NCBI GenBank assembly: GCA_013398295.1
Contig: VZSF01006774.1
Location: 1-64,000, forward strand
Length of the DNA: 64,000 nucleotides
Reading direction: 5' to 3'
Origin: Chionis minor
Taxonomy: Eukaryota; Chordata; Aves; Charadriiformes; Chionididae
A model generated the notes under the pieces. The model was given only the letters and a program-made list of their open reading frames with translations. It did not search any database and was not told the DNA's origin. The translations under genes and the position numbers were made by a program. Position 1 is the stretch's first letter, and the number at the start of each line of letters is the position of its first letter. This document shows positions 1-14,064 of this stretch, one piece after another.

Positions 1-3000
1 CCTGCCGGAACCAGGACAGAGGTGCTGATGGAGGGGAGGTAACAGAAGGTGTATTCAAACCAGGCCTCTTTGTCCAGCGATCGGCACCCACGTTTGTCCA
101 TAACAAGGCTCCTAATCGCAGTCCTGTGAGGTCTGAATCTCTTCCCGGAAAAGCAGCTCTCAGCTGGCTGCACAGGAAGCCTGGCCTTGGGATGATGGAA
201 GCACCTAAGGTGGAATACTGTTGTTGGGTCTATGCTAGTTGACTGCTAGATAGGCTGAAGTACAGTGAATTGTTACTTTATTTTCCTTTTTTGATTACTT
301 AAAAAAACCCGCAACAAACTCACAGTGTCTAGCTGTTATTTTAGGGCAGCATGGCATAAAGCAGCTCAATACGCGTATGTGCAGATGACCAGCCCTACTG
401 ATCCCTGCAAGTCTGCTAGTGCTAATATTCTCTGCCTTGTTTTGCTGTTCTTCTAAGAATGAAGCTGTTTCAAATAAAAGGTGCAAATGATATTTTTGTA
501 AGGCTGACTTTGAACTAGGGAGGCCCGTGAGCTCTAGCTGTAAGTGCAGTCAGCTGTCTCCAGATGTGCACCAGATGGGGACAAAAGGATACCAGAAGTT
601 GACATGTTATATCAAGGTTATTGGCACCAGCTGTATTTACCAGTTGTGGATTTACGTGTCCCCACTTTGGATTTGTCTCCACCACAGAAGAAAATGTTGA
701 GCTTCCCAGTCTGAATGGATATAGCCCATCCCAGGCTGGAAACTGATGTGAAATTAGGCTCCGCTTTTGTTCTAATTCATGCTGCACTTGCTGGTTCTTG
801 GTTGATCCATACATTCAGTCCCAGTGTATTGTGGAAGAACTTGGCCGGCTTTTCTTAGCTCCCGTGGGAGTGTATTTTTAACTCCCATCTTGGTTAAGTT
901 GATTGCCAGCAACGTGGCCTGTTGCTTGTTACACACACCGCTTTACAGACAAAGGGGAGAGATCCAGGTCCTAATGCAGAGTGGAAGAGATGTTGACAGT
1001 AGGACTTTTTTCTGGTGAGACCAGGCTGAATGCCTGTGTGGCAGAGAAGACAACTCAGAATTTAATTGTTGGGGGCTGGTTCTGTAGAAGCCCTGCATCA
1101 CCAAGTGCAGAGATTGCCTTATGCAAACATGGCATGACCAGCATGTCATCTCTTGTGGCTTTAGAACTCCTGTCAGAAAAGGCAACCTGGCTGAATATCT
1201 ACCTTAGATCTTCAACAATATCAGGGCTATGGTGGTTAAAGGCAGCGGCAAAGCCTGGAACTGGCACACGTGTTGCTGGTGTTGGGATGGTGGTGCAGTT
1301 ACATGATGATGTTCAAGAGAATTGTGGTATTTTAGGTGGGGAAGGTTGCTGTTCTTCTGGGGACTTGTCAAAGGACTCCTAAAATGCATGGGGGCTGTCA
1401 ATGTCTTGTATGGGCTGAGGACTCCCATCCTCTGTTGATGCACGCGAATGTGTACAACAGTGTTTCATATTAAAACATCCCTGATACCCTGCATTTCTAA
1501 ATATTGTTGACTAGTCAAGAGTCCTTTCCAGCTGGCAATGTTTTGTGAATTTTACCCACTGTTTTGGTACTATTCTCCACTTCTCTAGTCCAGGAAGCCC
1601 ACCCTAGATTTTTAAGTGGGAGGGAAAACATTAACGTTGCACTGGGTTAGTAGAGGGTGGCAGTGGAAGGAGTGTTTGGCCCTGTGTGCACATCTGCATT
1701 TTAAAGCCAGCTATTTCACAACTTCATCAGTCAAATTCATGAGCCTTGGAATGGAAGGTGGAAGAGCAGGATGAGGGGAAAACCCACCTAATAAACCTCC
1801 AAGAACTCAAGGAACTGAGAGCTCAGAGAAGGCAAAGGGAAGAGGATGCAACATGAGTTTACCGTTTTTTAAACAACGAAAACTTGTTCAATGCTTAGGA
1901 AAGGCAAGTGCAGTAAGGAGTCAGTCTGTCTGATTTGCAGTCTTTTACCTCAGGTGACTTGCACAACTTACAAAGGGTATTATGAAAGAACAGCATGAAT
2001 GTGCACAGAGGGAAAGGCCAAAGTGGGATATAGCTAATAAGGCACCAAACCTACAACAAGAAAACATCTCCAAGAACATTACTATAAAGATCAAGCCCAA
2101 GGAAAATGCTGATCTCCTGCTTAAGAGAAAACTATTACATTGAAGACTTTAGTGACTGTATTGCTTCAGTTCTCATGAAAACGTCCAGTTGTAATTAGGC
2201 AGCTTACAATATAAAGATGGCTGACATCTTGGTCTGGGCTATGGAATGAAGAGGCCAGAGGAAAGTTAACCCAACTCAAGATTTCCACGTCAGGTGGGCT
2301 TGATGTATTTCATCTCAATGTAAATTTGAGGAGATGGAGAAGCCTGGGGGTCACCAGCCAAACCATCAATGAGGAGGGGAGAAGATCAGCAGGGGAGTCA
2401 TGTTTCTACCAGTTTTCCCCAAAATGTCACCAAATAAGCTGCTGGCAAGATAAAGAGCCCTTGTGGCTGTGGATAAGCAGCCACTGTCACATGTCTTTGC
2501 TTAGTTAGACTTCAGATACAGGACACTTGTGAGCATGGAGAGACACGCTCTGAATGAAGCTACTAAGATAGATGTAAAACTGATGGAAAAACACGGAAGC
2601 TCTGTCAACAGCTCCCTGTCACAGAGGAAAGATGCATGGAGGGTACTTAATGTGCAGCAGGAATAATCAATTTCTTAAATGTGGGTCACAGAACCAATGG
2701 CCATGTAACAGTTCTGCAGGAAAAACCTGGCAGCAGAGCCCATGGATGCAGCAGGTTCAGATCCAGCTTGTGAACTGTGGCAGCGGTCGCTCCCAAGCTG
2801 TCTCTGAGCCCACTGCATCACGCCACAGTGGAAAGGCAGAGGTTACATCAGAAAGTCTGAGCAGCTGGATGGTGTAAAACCAATGTGGAATAGACCTTCC
2901 CCTCCATACAGTGCTCAGGCCTTTGCTGCAGCGATCCGTCCGATGCTGGACACTGAAAGAAGAAAAGCAGTGAAAGGGTGCAGCAGAGATTAGTAAGAGT

Positions 3001-3857
3001 TTTTTAAAAGCAGGAAAATGGGATTTAAAGAGCTGCACTCCTGTCTTTGGGAAGCTGGAAGCATTTGAATGAATGAATGAATACTGGCTATTACTGGGCT
3101 ACTGTAAAAGCAGAAAGGGGAAGAACAAGCCGAAATTTGAAAATACCACCTATAGCTGGTATTTTCCAATATATCAAAATGCCAAATATTCAGACTTTCA
3201 GAGCAGAGGCAAGTTACTCCTGAGCTGATCCCCAAACAATTAAACACTTTGGCTCAGCAGTTAAGTCCTTTAAGCAAAAACATATATATTATATTCTCTG
3301 TCAGGTGAGGAAAGCAGCTTAACTGGAAGTGACCCACAGAGCCCTGCCAAGGCGATGCTACTGCTTGACCCCGCAGTTGTAAAAACTGAATTCAGTGCAG
3401 CTCCTATGGTAGTAAGTGGTTTGCAAAAAGTAAATGCTATGTGAGCTTCAAAAACAAGAGCAGAAATAGAAGAAGAAAATAATCACCTAGAGGAGCTCAA
3501 GTCCACTGAAAGCACAGAAATATATTAGGGGTTGAAAGCTTCTGTTTGTGGTCTTTTAAATCAGAGTTGGACAGACTCCAAATTATAACCAGGCAGCATT
3601 TAAAACAACTTCAGTAGATGGCCTGACCCCAGGAATGTGTCCATGTGTCTAGCCTTAGGGCGTGTAGATGTGGGAACAATGTGGGATGTGTTAGAAGCTC
3701 TGGGGCAGGCAGGAATAGGCTGTGAACTAGTGAATACAGCTATAAACAAGGTAACTGTAATGAAAAGGAATGGCCTTTGTTACTATAACTCCCTGACACC
3801 TTTCCTTGGGGAAGGACAGAAAAGGATGGTGACTAGGTTAAAAGGAGGGACAGAATA
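1..3857. other. Intergenic, no gene recognised
   Basis: Open frames here are short (at most 133 codons), overlap on both strands and have no recognisable domain or splice context. I see no full repeat copy and no RNA gene. By mammalian gene order this side of EIF2S2 should lead towards ASIP, but I could not identify any agouti coding exon (signal peptide or cysteine-rich C-terminal domain) here. Confidence 0.5.
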
Positions 3858-4340
3858 ATCATAAAACAGTTTAGGTTGGAAGGGACCTTAAAGATCATCT
3901 AGTCCCACCCCCCTGCCCTGGGCAGGGACACCTTCCACCAGACCAGGTTGCTCCAAGCCCCATCCAACCTGGCCTTGAACCTCCAGGGATGGGGCAGCCA
4001 CAGCTTCTCTGGGCAACCCCAGCCAGGGGCTCACCACCTTTGTAGCAGAGAATTTTTTCCTAGTATCTCATCTAAATCTCCCCTCTTCCAGTTTGAAGGC
4101 ATTTCCTATTGTCCTATCACTACATGTCCTTGTAAAAAGTCCCTCCTGAGCTTTCCTGGAGCCCCTTTATGGACTGGAAGGGGCTCTAAGGTCTCCCTGG
4201 AGACTTCTCTTCTCCAGGCTGAACAACCCCAACTCTCCCAGCCTGTCCTCACAGCAGAGGGGCTCCAGCCCTCTCTTTGGGTTTGTGACCTCCTGTGGCT
4301 CCACTCCAACAAGTCCATGTCCGGGGACTCTGGAGTTACC
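3858..4340 (-). mobile_element. CR1 LINE 3' fragment (antisense)
   Basis: Read on the - strand this is the 3' end of a chicken-repeat-1 LINE. On the + strand it opens with the tail motif 'ggttggaagggacctt' and 'aaagatcatctagtcc', then the conserved block around 'ccaacctggccttgaacctcc' and 'tctccaggctgaacaacccc'. It is 5'-truncated, as most CR1 copies are, near 4,340 where similarity to the remembered consensus stops. The open frames inside are repeat frames and not host genes. Boundaries are by eye, good to perhaps 20 bases. Confidence 0.9.
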
Positions 4341-7300
4341 CTTCAAGGGACTTTGGATAAATGTTGCAGCAATGGATCTGCAACAGGAGCAAACATGAGC
4401 TCGCATATGGAAACAGCCTCAGGGGCTTGAGGAGGCTCAGAGACAAGTCTTCAGGATGTGTCCTACTTGATCCCTTGACAGAGATCAGAATGAAAAAAAG
4501 GGAAGGTGAGCCCAGGGCCTCCCATCACACCAGTTCTGGAGTAGGGATGCCCACCACCTGCTTTACCAGTGTCTGTGGACTAGAGTGAGTGCTGTGCAGG
4601 TACAGTGAATTTTGAAGGTGACAGGGCAATGGAGCCCAGGATGCTGCTAGGTACTGGTGTGTCCGTTGGCATAATGCTGGCCACCTGGCTACCAACCTCC
4701 CTTAAGTGGGGGTACAAGAAGAACTATTAAGCTTGAATTTTCTACCAGATGCACAGCAAAACCCAAAGAAATTGGACCTACTGAAGTACGTATTGGCTTC
4801 AGGAGAGGAACTAGAACACTTTATGCACAGCCTAATGCTAACAGCCTACCAGAAAAGTAAGAGCAAGACCCTCTGCCTCTAGCTTTTTTGTGAGAAAATT
4901 AATTAATACTGGATTTAGCAAACCAACATAATGATCCTCTGTCACAGAGAAAGTCAAAATACCCTCGGTCACAGTGGAAAGCTGAGAGCCCACCCACAGA
5001 GGCACATTAGAGCATGGAGTAGTTGTATAATGCCACATGCCTGTAGGGATCCCATTTGGCATGTCTGTAAAGCAGATGGCAAAGCTCACCAGCTAACATT
5101 TTTTTGTTTGTTAATTAATAATTCTAATTTAATTTCTAATATAGGAATTTGTATCAACAATATTTTTATTAATAATTTTTAGGATTAAATGCTGTTATGC
5201 ACCAAACAACACCTGTTGTAGAAAAAAAAATATAAGGAGCTAGTAGCTCTAAATGTCATAGCGGCTGAGGCAAAGTGGTTCAGTGTAATAAACTTGGCAA
5301 ATGCATTACTTGCCCTACTACTAAGCAGTGTTGCTACATGTTTGTCTTTGCAGTCAAAGGACAGCATTAGTGCTTTACTCTGATTCACCGAGGATTTCCC
5401 AGTACCCAGCTATGTTACCCTTCCATTGTCTGGATGCGGGGAAAAATATAAGCTGCTAAAGCCCATGTTTCATAGGCAGATGTAGTGTTTCGTGCTCACT
5501 CGAAGAGAAGTTAAAAAGTGAATTAAACAAATGTTAGCTATAGTTACAGAAACAGGATTCAAACTAAGTTGGGAAAAGACCTACCTGGTACAAAACAAAA
5601 TGCCCGGGAGTAGATTTGGATGGGAAGGTTGCCTTGGTGGGGCTCTTCTACAAACATGCTCGCAACTTCAGACCAGAGATGGTGCGCGAGGCATGTCTGA
5701 ACCAGGTCGGTCTGTCCTGCACAAACCTTTGAACCCCTAAACTTGGAATTCTTTGCAGAAACATCCCCACTGGCATTTCGGCAACAACTGCGATGCTGCC
5801 TCGCCACTGAGAGGCTGTACCAGTGCAGACGGCGCTGACAGTAACATGGCAAATATGGGCTACAGGTCTTGTGTCCGCAAGAAGGCTGAGGATGATGAAG
5901 TTATTTATTGGGGTGCTATTACCCAGCTCTGCAGCTGTATTCATGGGGAAGAGTAGCAGCAGAAAGAAATTATTGTGGACATGTTTTGCTTTGTTTGATA
6001 AAACCAATCCCCTCATAGAGGATGAAATTCAGGACTAGAGCCTGCAGCCTGAGTAAAAAGGATCTATGTGTAGGTTGTTGCACCATAACTTAAGTTTGTG
6101 ACGTTTGTTTCCCCTTCCGTTTCTCAGCTGCTTCTTTTTTTTAAAAAAAAAAAACCCAAAACAACTCCAAACTCCAACTCCGTGCTGGCAAATAGTAAAG
6201 TCCTACCTGTTTCCAGGCAGTTCAAGCTGTTGTCGTTCACTCCTGCCTCCAAAGGCCCCCCTGGGTAACTGATCCTTGTTTTGTTTCTGTTGGCTGCAAA
6301 ACTAAGTAGAATTAGACTGATGAAGAGGGATTTGGAATATGAAATTAAAGCCTTCACGTTTCGAACTGCACAACAAGGTCCTCAAAAGAACAAATAGTCC
6401 TGTCAGTCTCCAGAGTCACCTGAGAAAGCACCAAGGTCATCATTTAAAACAGGGTAGCGGTAAGCTACGTTAGACCCTGTACAGATCTTAATTCAGATAG
6501 ATTCAATTTGGTTTAGCTTGATGAATCCTCAGCAGCTGAACTATAAAGCTAGGCACATAATTTTCTTGGGCAGCCATGGGTGGTTCCTCTCCTGCCACCC
6601 GCCAGCGATGCCCCCGTGGCATCCTGACACTGTACTGCGTACTGAAGTCTGGTCTTGCCCTAGATCTGTGTTCAAGTGTGATGAGGAAGGTGGTTCTTTC
6701 TACTACAGTCCTTTAGGGGGAGTGGACGATTGTTTATGACATTTGAACCTGCCCTGGGTGGGTCTTGGGGGAAGCAGGTGGAGCACGGGTCCAGCAGTGC
6801 TGAACTACAGTGCTGGGGCACTTCCAATAAGCCTTAACGAGCAAGGAGTGCACTGGTCCGGTTTTAGACATGGCTTTTTCAGATTTGTAATAGGACCACA
6901 AATCAGGTGGGAAGTAATGTAAATTGGAAACAGAAATGTCATTTTCATTCATATCTCTCGTGTATGACGTGGCTGAGGCAGAGAAGGCACCAGATGGCAG
7001 GCTTTGAAAGCCAGGGGTGGAGATGGGGAAACCTTTGCAGCTGGATTTCTTTTCCCCTGTCTTTGTTTCTAAGGTCCCAAAAGTTTCCTCTCTGTCTTCC
7101 CCTTTTTGGTCTAAGGATTCATTAGATTCCCTAATCTGCTAGGCTTCACATTTATTGCAGCAAAATGTGTCTGGTCTTTCCTCGTTTTTCCTTTCTCTTT
7201 TTCAACTTCCATTTCTTTCTTTGCTCCTGCTTCCGTTCTCTCCCACTAGTTTTCATCTCTTTTTCTTTCCTGTACAGATTTGGATTTCAAAAATCTGTAC

Positions 7301-10300
7301 TGATACAGTATGGCAATAGAGCTGTGCAGATTAATGTCTCAGTGGAGCTTGTTGGAGGCTCTTTCCCTTCCCCAGAGGTTCCTGTGATTAGGTGACAATG
7401 GTCTGAACGACTCGGGTAATTTGCACTGCATGACCTACCAATATTAGTTATTTTTCGGAAACCATTGTTGTGATTGCTGAAATTTTTGCTGTAGACCCAT
7501 TCTGCACTACAGATAAAGCTGTGTTTCAAGGTGGTATGTCCTAGTAAATAAGAACAAACTGCCTTGCAGATTTATTGCTGGTTTGATCCCCTCCTGTATT
7601 TTTTGCTTATACATTGCAAGAATAAAAATGCAGGCATTCTTGGCTCAGCCTTATTCAAGCCCTGCCAGTTGTATTTTAAAAAATCAGCTAGAAGGGATAT
7701 ATTACATCATCAAATATTTTATAAACATGGAGGTAAGGTTGCTATGTCCTTTGTAGATAATGTGTAATATAATATGCTGACTTAGTTCCTTGCTTAAGCT
7801 ACAAAACCCACTTTTTTCATTCTTTTGAAATGCAAGATTTAAAGGTTGCAGTGCAGGCAAACATGTCTGCTTTTAAGAATAAGTGGGCAGTTAATGGCAA
7901 ATAACTTCCATGTTATGTTTGGGGCAGCCTCGGGTTGTGCACAGGTCTTGCTTTTTTTTATTTAGGCGCATGTTATTTTTGTTAAGTGTGTCTATCCTCA
8001 ATTCTGACCCCTCCATCAGGAATAGAAAATTGACTCTTTGAATGCTTTAAACAACCTGACTGGACCTGAGCGTACCCAATGAAGCACGCAACTGCAGCAT
8101 TTCCTTTGAAAATTCCAGACTATACATTGATTTTGCAGTTGCAGAAGTATTGTTGAGCCAGGAGATACTACAGACAGTGAGGTGATGCCATTTCCTTATC
8201 CAAGGAAAGGGGAAAACACACAAGGGTCAGCTGGCACATAATCTGTTAATACATAAAATACGTTGCCCTGGGCTGGGCTAGTGACTCACCCATCACCAGG
8301 TCAGAGAAACTCCACGCTGACACACCGAGAGGGCTGAGCCCGCGGAGCAGAAGAGCTCAGTCCTCTTCTGAGTTTCTGGCCTCTTTCTGGTAAATACGAA
8401 CATTCTTGTTAGTCGTGTGAGTCTCCAGCCTTTTCCTGGATCCTGTTAAGCTTTTCCCTACAATTTTATTTCATGACTGTGAGTTTCAAATTTATTTCAT
8501 TGAGGTAATAAACCACTCTTCATCTGTTTCAAACCTGTTGCCTTTCACTTTCTTTGTCTTCCCTTGCTCTTCCATTACAGACAATGTGCTGTGAAAATCA
8601 GGGTGTATCGTCTGTATTTCCACCTCTTCTTAATTTCTTGCTGGAATTCATTCATTAATTAGCATAGCTGTACCTTTACAATGTATGCAACAAACATGTG
8701 AAAGACATTTCAATGCTAAGAACTTCTGGAAACTTTGACATTTCCGTCGTTCTTATTATTTGTTGTGGTAAATGTTTACATTTCTTTGAACACAAAGGTT
8801 TTTTAGTCAGAAATATATATTTTTTCTTTTTTTTTTTTTGCAGATGGCTCCATTTCCGTGAAGTCTTAATAAATAAAGCTTTGTTTAGGATTGCATTGAA
8901 GGAAATAGCATGGTTGAAATTACAGAGAATAAAACGCAATTAAAGGAGGAATGAAAATTGAAACTGTTTAGCTTTGGCTCAACTTGAAAATCAAGTTTCC
9001 TATTGGGGACCATTCTGTCAATAAGTCAGAATTCTTTCATTGTTATAGAAACCTCATGCAGACTTTTTCATACCCTTATAAAGTCTGTCTGTTAGAAGAA
9101 AAGATCTCACAGTCTGAAGAACCATTTGCTTTTGAAATTGTTCATTACAAAAATGAAATGTTTCTTCAAATCCAAAAGAATTATTTAAGTATACTTTTGA
9201 TCATAAAAGAAAAAATTGTCCAGAAACTCAAGAGTTTCCTGTGATTGTTACAGAGAAGACACCCAAACTTTATAGCTCCTAATGGTATATCAAACTGTGG
9301 GATGGGCAGTTGCTTTTTGTTGGAATATTTGTGATCAATGATACTATTCTATTTACATATTGGGAGGGGAATGTACATTGCACTTGATTCACGTTTGTTT
9401 CTTTCCGCTTTGATGGACAATTAGAAACTTTTTGAGTTTCCTGAATGGAAAAATCTCAAGGTGGCGAACTTGTTTTTGGCTTGGAGTGTCAGGCACAGTA
9501 TTATTATTATTTATTATTATTTATTATTATTATTATTAACACATTTGTATAATTTTAAATTCTGCAAAAGCTATGGAGGAGCAAGAATGTTCAAAGTACA
9601 AACCATGAAGCAAAAAGATAAAAATGAAGGAACATAAGTCAAAAAAACAAGGAATGTGAAAAATGTCTGAGGAAGGCATCACCTAGATGCATCTAGAAAA
9701 ACTCCTTTAAGAGCAAACAAACAGTATTTCTCCTGAACTGAGCCACCTCTTGGGACTGCTGAGCCTGCACAGCAAAGACCAGCACTGTCATTGACAGGCA
9801 CCTTTTCCCAGCCTTACCAAGAGATCCACACAACTGGACTGAAAAGGAAGGGACTTCCAAAGGCTTTTGGTGCCACCCCACTCATTTTATGCATGTTTTG
9901 TCTGTTGATCTTGAAGATAAGCAACTCAAATTTCCATGGTGGTGAAGGGTAGGGGCTGCGGATGCTGCACGACTTGGCAGCGTTGCATCTGCAGTGTTCC
10001 CATGGCAGGTTTGACATGCGATGCCTTTTACTCCAAGCTGTACAGACTCATGTCCTAACACGGGCAGGTGTTTAGCAGAACTATGAAGGACAAGCTAGGA
10101 CTCTCTTTGGTGTGCTCGTGGGGAATGGTAGTGCAGTTGCTAACATTGCATTTGGGCTCGCCTCCTTCTGTCTGAAATACAGCAGCAACGTGTTAGAACT
10201 CACTTATGGGTCAACCAAGCAGCAATTTGGAGGAGACATTTGGAAAAGCACATTTTTCTTTCCCTGATCACTTTGTTGCTCCCTCTAAGCATGCTGCTCC

Positions 10301-10394
10301 CACAATCCTTGTTCAGGTTCTGAAGCTCTGGCCCCTTTGGCTACACTGGGCACCACAGATGTGTGATGCGAGCTGGAAGAGGGGAGATGTAGAA
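4341..10394. other. Intergenic, AT-rich, no gene recognised
   Basis: No coding exon or RNA gene is recognised. A polypyrimidine tract ending in CAG at 8,843 is followed within 30 bases by overlapping AATAAA hexamers (8,868-8,877); this could mimic a tiny terminal exon but has no support. A TTA/ATT trinucleotide repeat lies at about 9,500-9,538. Confidence 0.5.
9500..9538. repeat. (TTA)n microsatellite
   Basis: A run of ATT/TTA units, interrupted by two quadruplet slips, occupies this stretch. Such AT-rich trinucleotide repeats are often length-polymorphic. Confidence 0.9.
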
Positions 10395-10609
10395 CAGATA
10401 TAGGGAAGAAATTTTCACTGAGGGTGGTGAGCCCCTCGCCCAGGCTGCCCAGAGAAGCTGTGGCTGCCCTATCCCTGGGGGTGTTCAAGGGGGTTGGATG
10501 GGGCTTGGAGCAACCTGGTCCGGTGGGAGGTGTCCCTGCCCAGGGCAGGGGGACTGGACTGGCTTGCCTGTAAGATCCCTTCCAACCCAGACCATTCTGT
10601 GATTCTATG
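10395..10609 (+). mobile_element. CR1 LINE 3' fragment (sense)
   Basis: The CR1 3' end reads on the + strand. It has 'gcccaggctgcccagagaag', 'ggttggatggggcttggagc', the 'ccctgcccagggcaggg' block, and the terminal 'cccttccaaccc' followed by 'attctgtgattctatgg', the octamer-type tail of CR1. Only about 215 bases remain. Confidence 0.92.
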
Positions 10610-12976
10610 GCTTGGGGTTTTGATTTCCAGTAAGCTGCAAGGTGTTTCCTCAAGGCTGCTGTGGACCTAATCCTAACCCATTTGGACAGTGTCCTAGAGA
10701 GAGAGTCAACAGCAAAGTTTATTTCAGGAATCCCTGCCCAATGCCTCAATCACAGGCTTTTGCAAAACTCAGCTGTTCTTTAATGAATAAATAACTTTGG
10801 TAAGGTTAGTTTACTGCCAGGACGATGTACTAGCCATGTGGTTTGGCAGCTTGAGGTGTATGAATGTAGCTCCCAGGGCAGAGCTTGTGGCTGCTGGGAT
10901 GTGTTGTACTGCTTTTAGCGCAGTCTTGTCATCCCAGCCCAGAAATGCCTGTCCGGTTCTGTTGACTTACCTAAATCTGTGAGTCCAGGTGCAGGACATG
11001 GGAAATGCCATTACTCTGCAGATGCCTGAGATGGTCATCGATGAGAAGGACTGTGAGACCATGAGTACATCTGACAGTCTCAGATGCAGCATGATCCAGC
11101 AGAATTGGTTTCACGATCTGATCTAAAGACCCTAAAGGTAGTGGGAGGCTTTCTGTTTCTGTGGGTTTCTACAGGTCAGTTCACGCGCAGTTTGAGCTGT
11201 TGGTTTAGTATATATAAATAGTCCCTTAGACTAGTTCCTAAATTTAAAGCAATCTCATGATCAAAGGTAAAGGCAGATAGAGATTAGAGGGGAATTTTGC
11301 TCCACCACATTGTATGTTCTTGGTAGAGTCTACTGTGAAGAATTGTGGGACCTGAAAAGGTCTAGCAGATACTGTCACACAAGACAAAAGACAGTTTCAG
11401 TGAGTGGTGCACCCCAAGGTGCCTCAGCCTGCTGGAAGGGGGTTCTGGTGTTTTACCCGGGGACAACAGTTCCCTCCCGTCACATAGTTGTGCTAGAGCC
11501 ATTGCAACAGTAAAGCTGAACTAACTAAAATTGATGTGATGTGCCTTATGCAGAGAAATTATGGGCCAAGGCATGCCTTCAGTGGAGAAACAGTTCTGCC
11601 AGAGGCACAGGACAGTTTGTGGTTACAAGGAATGGATGTTTTGGTGTCTCGTGGCCGAGCTATTGTGGCACATATTGTGGCTATTCCCAGCACAAAATGA
11701 GAGGATCTGTATCAATTAGCAGAGCATAGCTCTGACGAGGCACTGTGTTATGGTCATGCAATTTCCTCAAGACAAACTATATAGGCAAGACAGAACACGT
11801 TCCTTGGGTCAAAGACCAAGCCTGTTTACCCAATAGTAAATGACATGTATTTCACCGTAGCTGTACGTATATGTACCTGTATGTGAGTACATGAATGTAA
11901 AGAATGCTAACTAATGAAATAAGCTCTAAGCTAAGATTTGGTGTGAGAGATGTGGCAGGAAAATAAAATAAGTAGCCAACGGAGCCTGGAAAATATTTTC
12001 AAGCCCCTGTAGCATCAAAGTGTCATGCAATTCCCTGTCATCACAAGAAAGGTTCCCATTTTCCCTAGTGCCAAACCAACTGCAAGATTTTCTGCTCTGC
12101 TGGGGGATAAAGAAGAAACCTCCTAAAGCTAGGGCAAAGTATGGGATTCTCAAAGGCAGATGACAGTTACTGAACATTTTTCTGATGAACCGTAGTCGTC
12201 CCGTCTATGAAGATACAGACTTTATTGGGCTCTACTGGAATAATAAAAAGGAACAAGTTCTAAAAGTCATGTTTAATTTTGCCACCTTAAATGCTCATGA
12301 CAGCAGAGATCCTATGATAAATAAGATGGTTTTTCTTGCAGGGGACGTGTTCTGCCTGGGAGAGGTCTCCACATCAGCCTGAGAAATATTGCCCACGGGG
12401 CAAAAAGGTGAGTGCTGCTTCCCAGTCTGTTTTGTCTCTCCCCGTCTGAGCTTAAACTCTGCACAGGCCCCTGAGAGTGAAGTGGTTTTGTCTGTTTACC
12501 TTTGGGAAGCGCAAACACTGCTGGTTGCTGGGTTTGCTGCCCTGTGGCCGGGCAAGAGACTGGGATGGTGGCCTCCGTGGATGAGACGGCTCATGATGAC
12601 TAACTCAGCTGTGAACTGTTGTGGCTAATCTGTGAGGCTGCAACTGCTCCTAGCTCATTTATAAAGTGGGTAAATCACAACATCCCTTAAATCAGAAAAA
12701 GTTGCTTTTTGTTCCCTCCCTTCTCCCTTTTCTATCCCACAGAGCAGAGGCCTCCTGGGAAAGGAGAGATTGAGAGATCAGTCCCTCTCGAGCTTTGGTT
12801 TTGTTTTGCTTTGAGGTTAAAGATGACACCCTGCAACAGTCGCTTTGTTTAGTGGGTGTTGAAAGGTATTGTTCTGCACTCGGGTGCGTTTCTGGGAGAA
12901 GTATTGCTATTGTTTGGTTTGCTGTCTTAACTGCCCCTTGGTAAAAATCAAAACGGAGGAAATTGGTGTCGAGGAT
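10610..12976. other. Intergenic, nothing recognised
   Basis: No gene, RNA or complete repeat is visible. Open frames are at most about 130 codons and lack any family signature. Confidence 0.5.
12972..12976. repeat. Target-site duplication, left copy (AGGAT)
   Basis: Identical to 14,065-14,069 on the other side of the solo LTR. Five-base duplications fit an ERVL-type integrase. Confidence 0.85.
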
Positions 12977-14064
12977 TGTACTGGGTTTGCCTGGCAAGGT
13001 TTTGGTAGCAGGGGAGCTACAGGAGTGGCTTCTGCGAGAAGCTGCTAGAAGCTTCCCCCATGTAGACGGACCCAATACCAGCTGGCTCCAAGATGGACCC
13101 GCCGCTGGTCAAGGCTGAGCCCATCAGCGAGGGTGGTAGCGCCTCTGGGATAACATATTTAAGAAGGGGAAAAAACTTGCATGACAGCAGCCGGAGAGAG
13201 GAGTGAGAAAATGTGTGAAACAGCCCTGCAGACACCCAGGGCAGTGAAGAAGGAGGGGAGGATGTGCTCCAGGCACTGGAGCAGGGATTCCTCTGCAGCC
13301 CGTGGCGAAGACCATGGTGAGGCAGGCTGTCCCCCTGCAGCCCACGGAGGTCCATGGAGGTTTGGGCAGGTGGATGCCCAAAGTAAGCTGCAGCCCATGG
13401 AGAGCCCAGACAGGAGCAGGATCCTGGGAGGAGGTGTGGATCCTTGGAGAGAGGAGTCCGCACTGGAGCAGGTTTGCTGGCAGGACTTGTGACACCATGG
13501 CGGACCCATGCTGGAGCAGTCTGTTCCTGAAGGACTCCACCCCATGGAAAGGACCCACGCTGGAGCAGTTCATGCAGAACTGCAGCCCGTGGGAAGGACT
13601 CACATTGGAGAAGTTTGGAGAGGACTTTATCCTGTGGGAAGGACCCCACGCTGGAGCAGGGGAAGAGTGTGAGGAGTCCTCTCCCTGAGGAGGAAGGAGC
13701 ATCCTTCCTCATCACACTAAGACAACATGTGATGAACTGACCACAACGCCCATTCCCCATCCCCCTGTGCCACTGCGGGGAGGAGGGAGAGAAAATTGGG
13801 AAGAAGGAAGAGTTGAGGGGAAGGTGTTTTAGGGTTTGGTTTTAGTTGTCATTACCCTACTCTGATTTGATTGGTAGTAAATTAAACTAATTTCCCAAAT
13901 CAAGTCTGTTATGCCTGTGATGGTAGTTGCTGAGTGATCTCCCTGTCCTTATCTCGACCCATGAGCCTTTTGTTGTATTTTTTCTCCCACTGCCTGGTTG
14001 AGGAGACGAGTGGTAGAGTGGCTTTAGTGGTCACCTGGCATCCAGCCGGGGTCAACCCACCACA
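12977..14064 (+). mobile_element. Solo LTR of an avian ERVL-type endogenous retrovirus
   Basis: An intact solo long terminal repeat of 1,088 bases. It begins TGTACTGGG and ends AACCCACCACA, so it has the TG...CA termini. It is flanked on both sides by the same 5 bases, AGGAT (12,972-12,976 and 14,065-14,069), a perfect target-site duplication. The 3' third carries the segment 'tgacccatgagcc'-like / 'ggcatccagcc' / 'gtcaacccaccaca' that I associate with abundant avian class III (ERVL-like) LTRs. The middle holds degenerate repeated modules around 'ctggagcag' (about 13,460-13,670). No gag, pol or env lies beside it, so the provirus was lost by LTR-LTR recombination. The 247-codon antisense frame inside is a by-product of composition. 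Orientation follows the LTR ends; the exact family name needs a library search. Confidence 0.88.

Noticed and set aside
8822..8877. Polypyrimidine-CAG acceptor followed by AATAAATAAA, like a tiny terminal exon
   Set aside because: The exon would be about 25-50 bases with no coding partner, and the T run may simply be repeat-derived. There is not enough to support it.
13017..13760. A 247-codon open frame on the - strand
   Set aside because: It lies wholly inside the solo LTR, antisense to it, and its length follows from GC-rich composition. No domain is recognisable.
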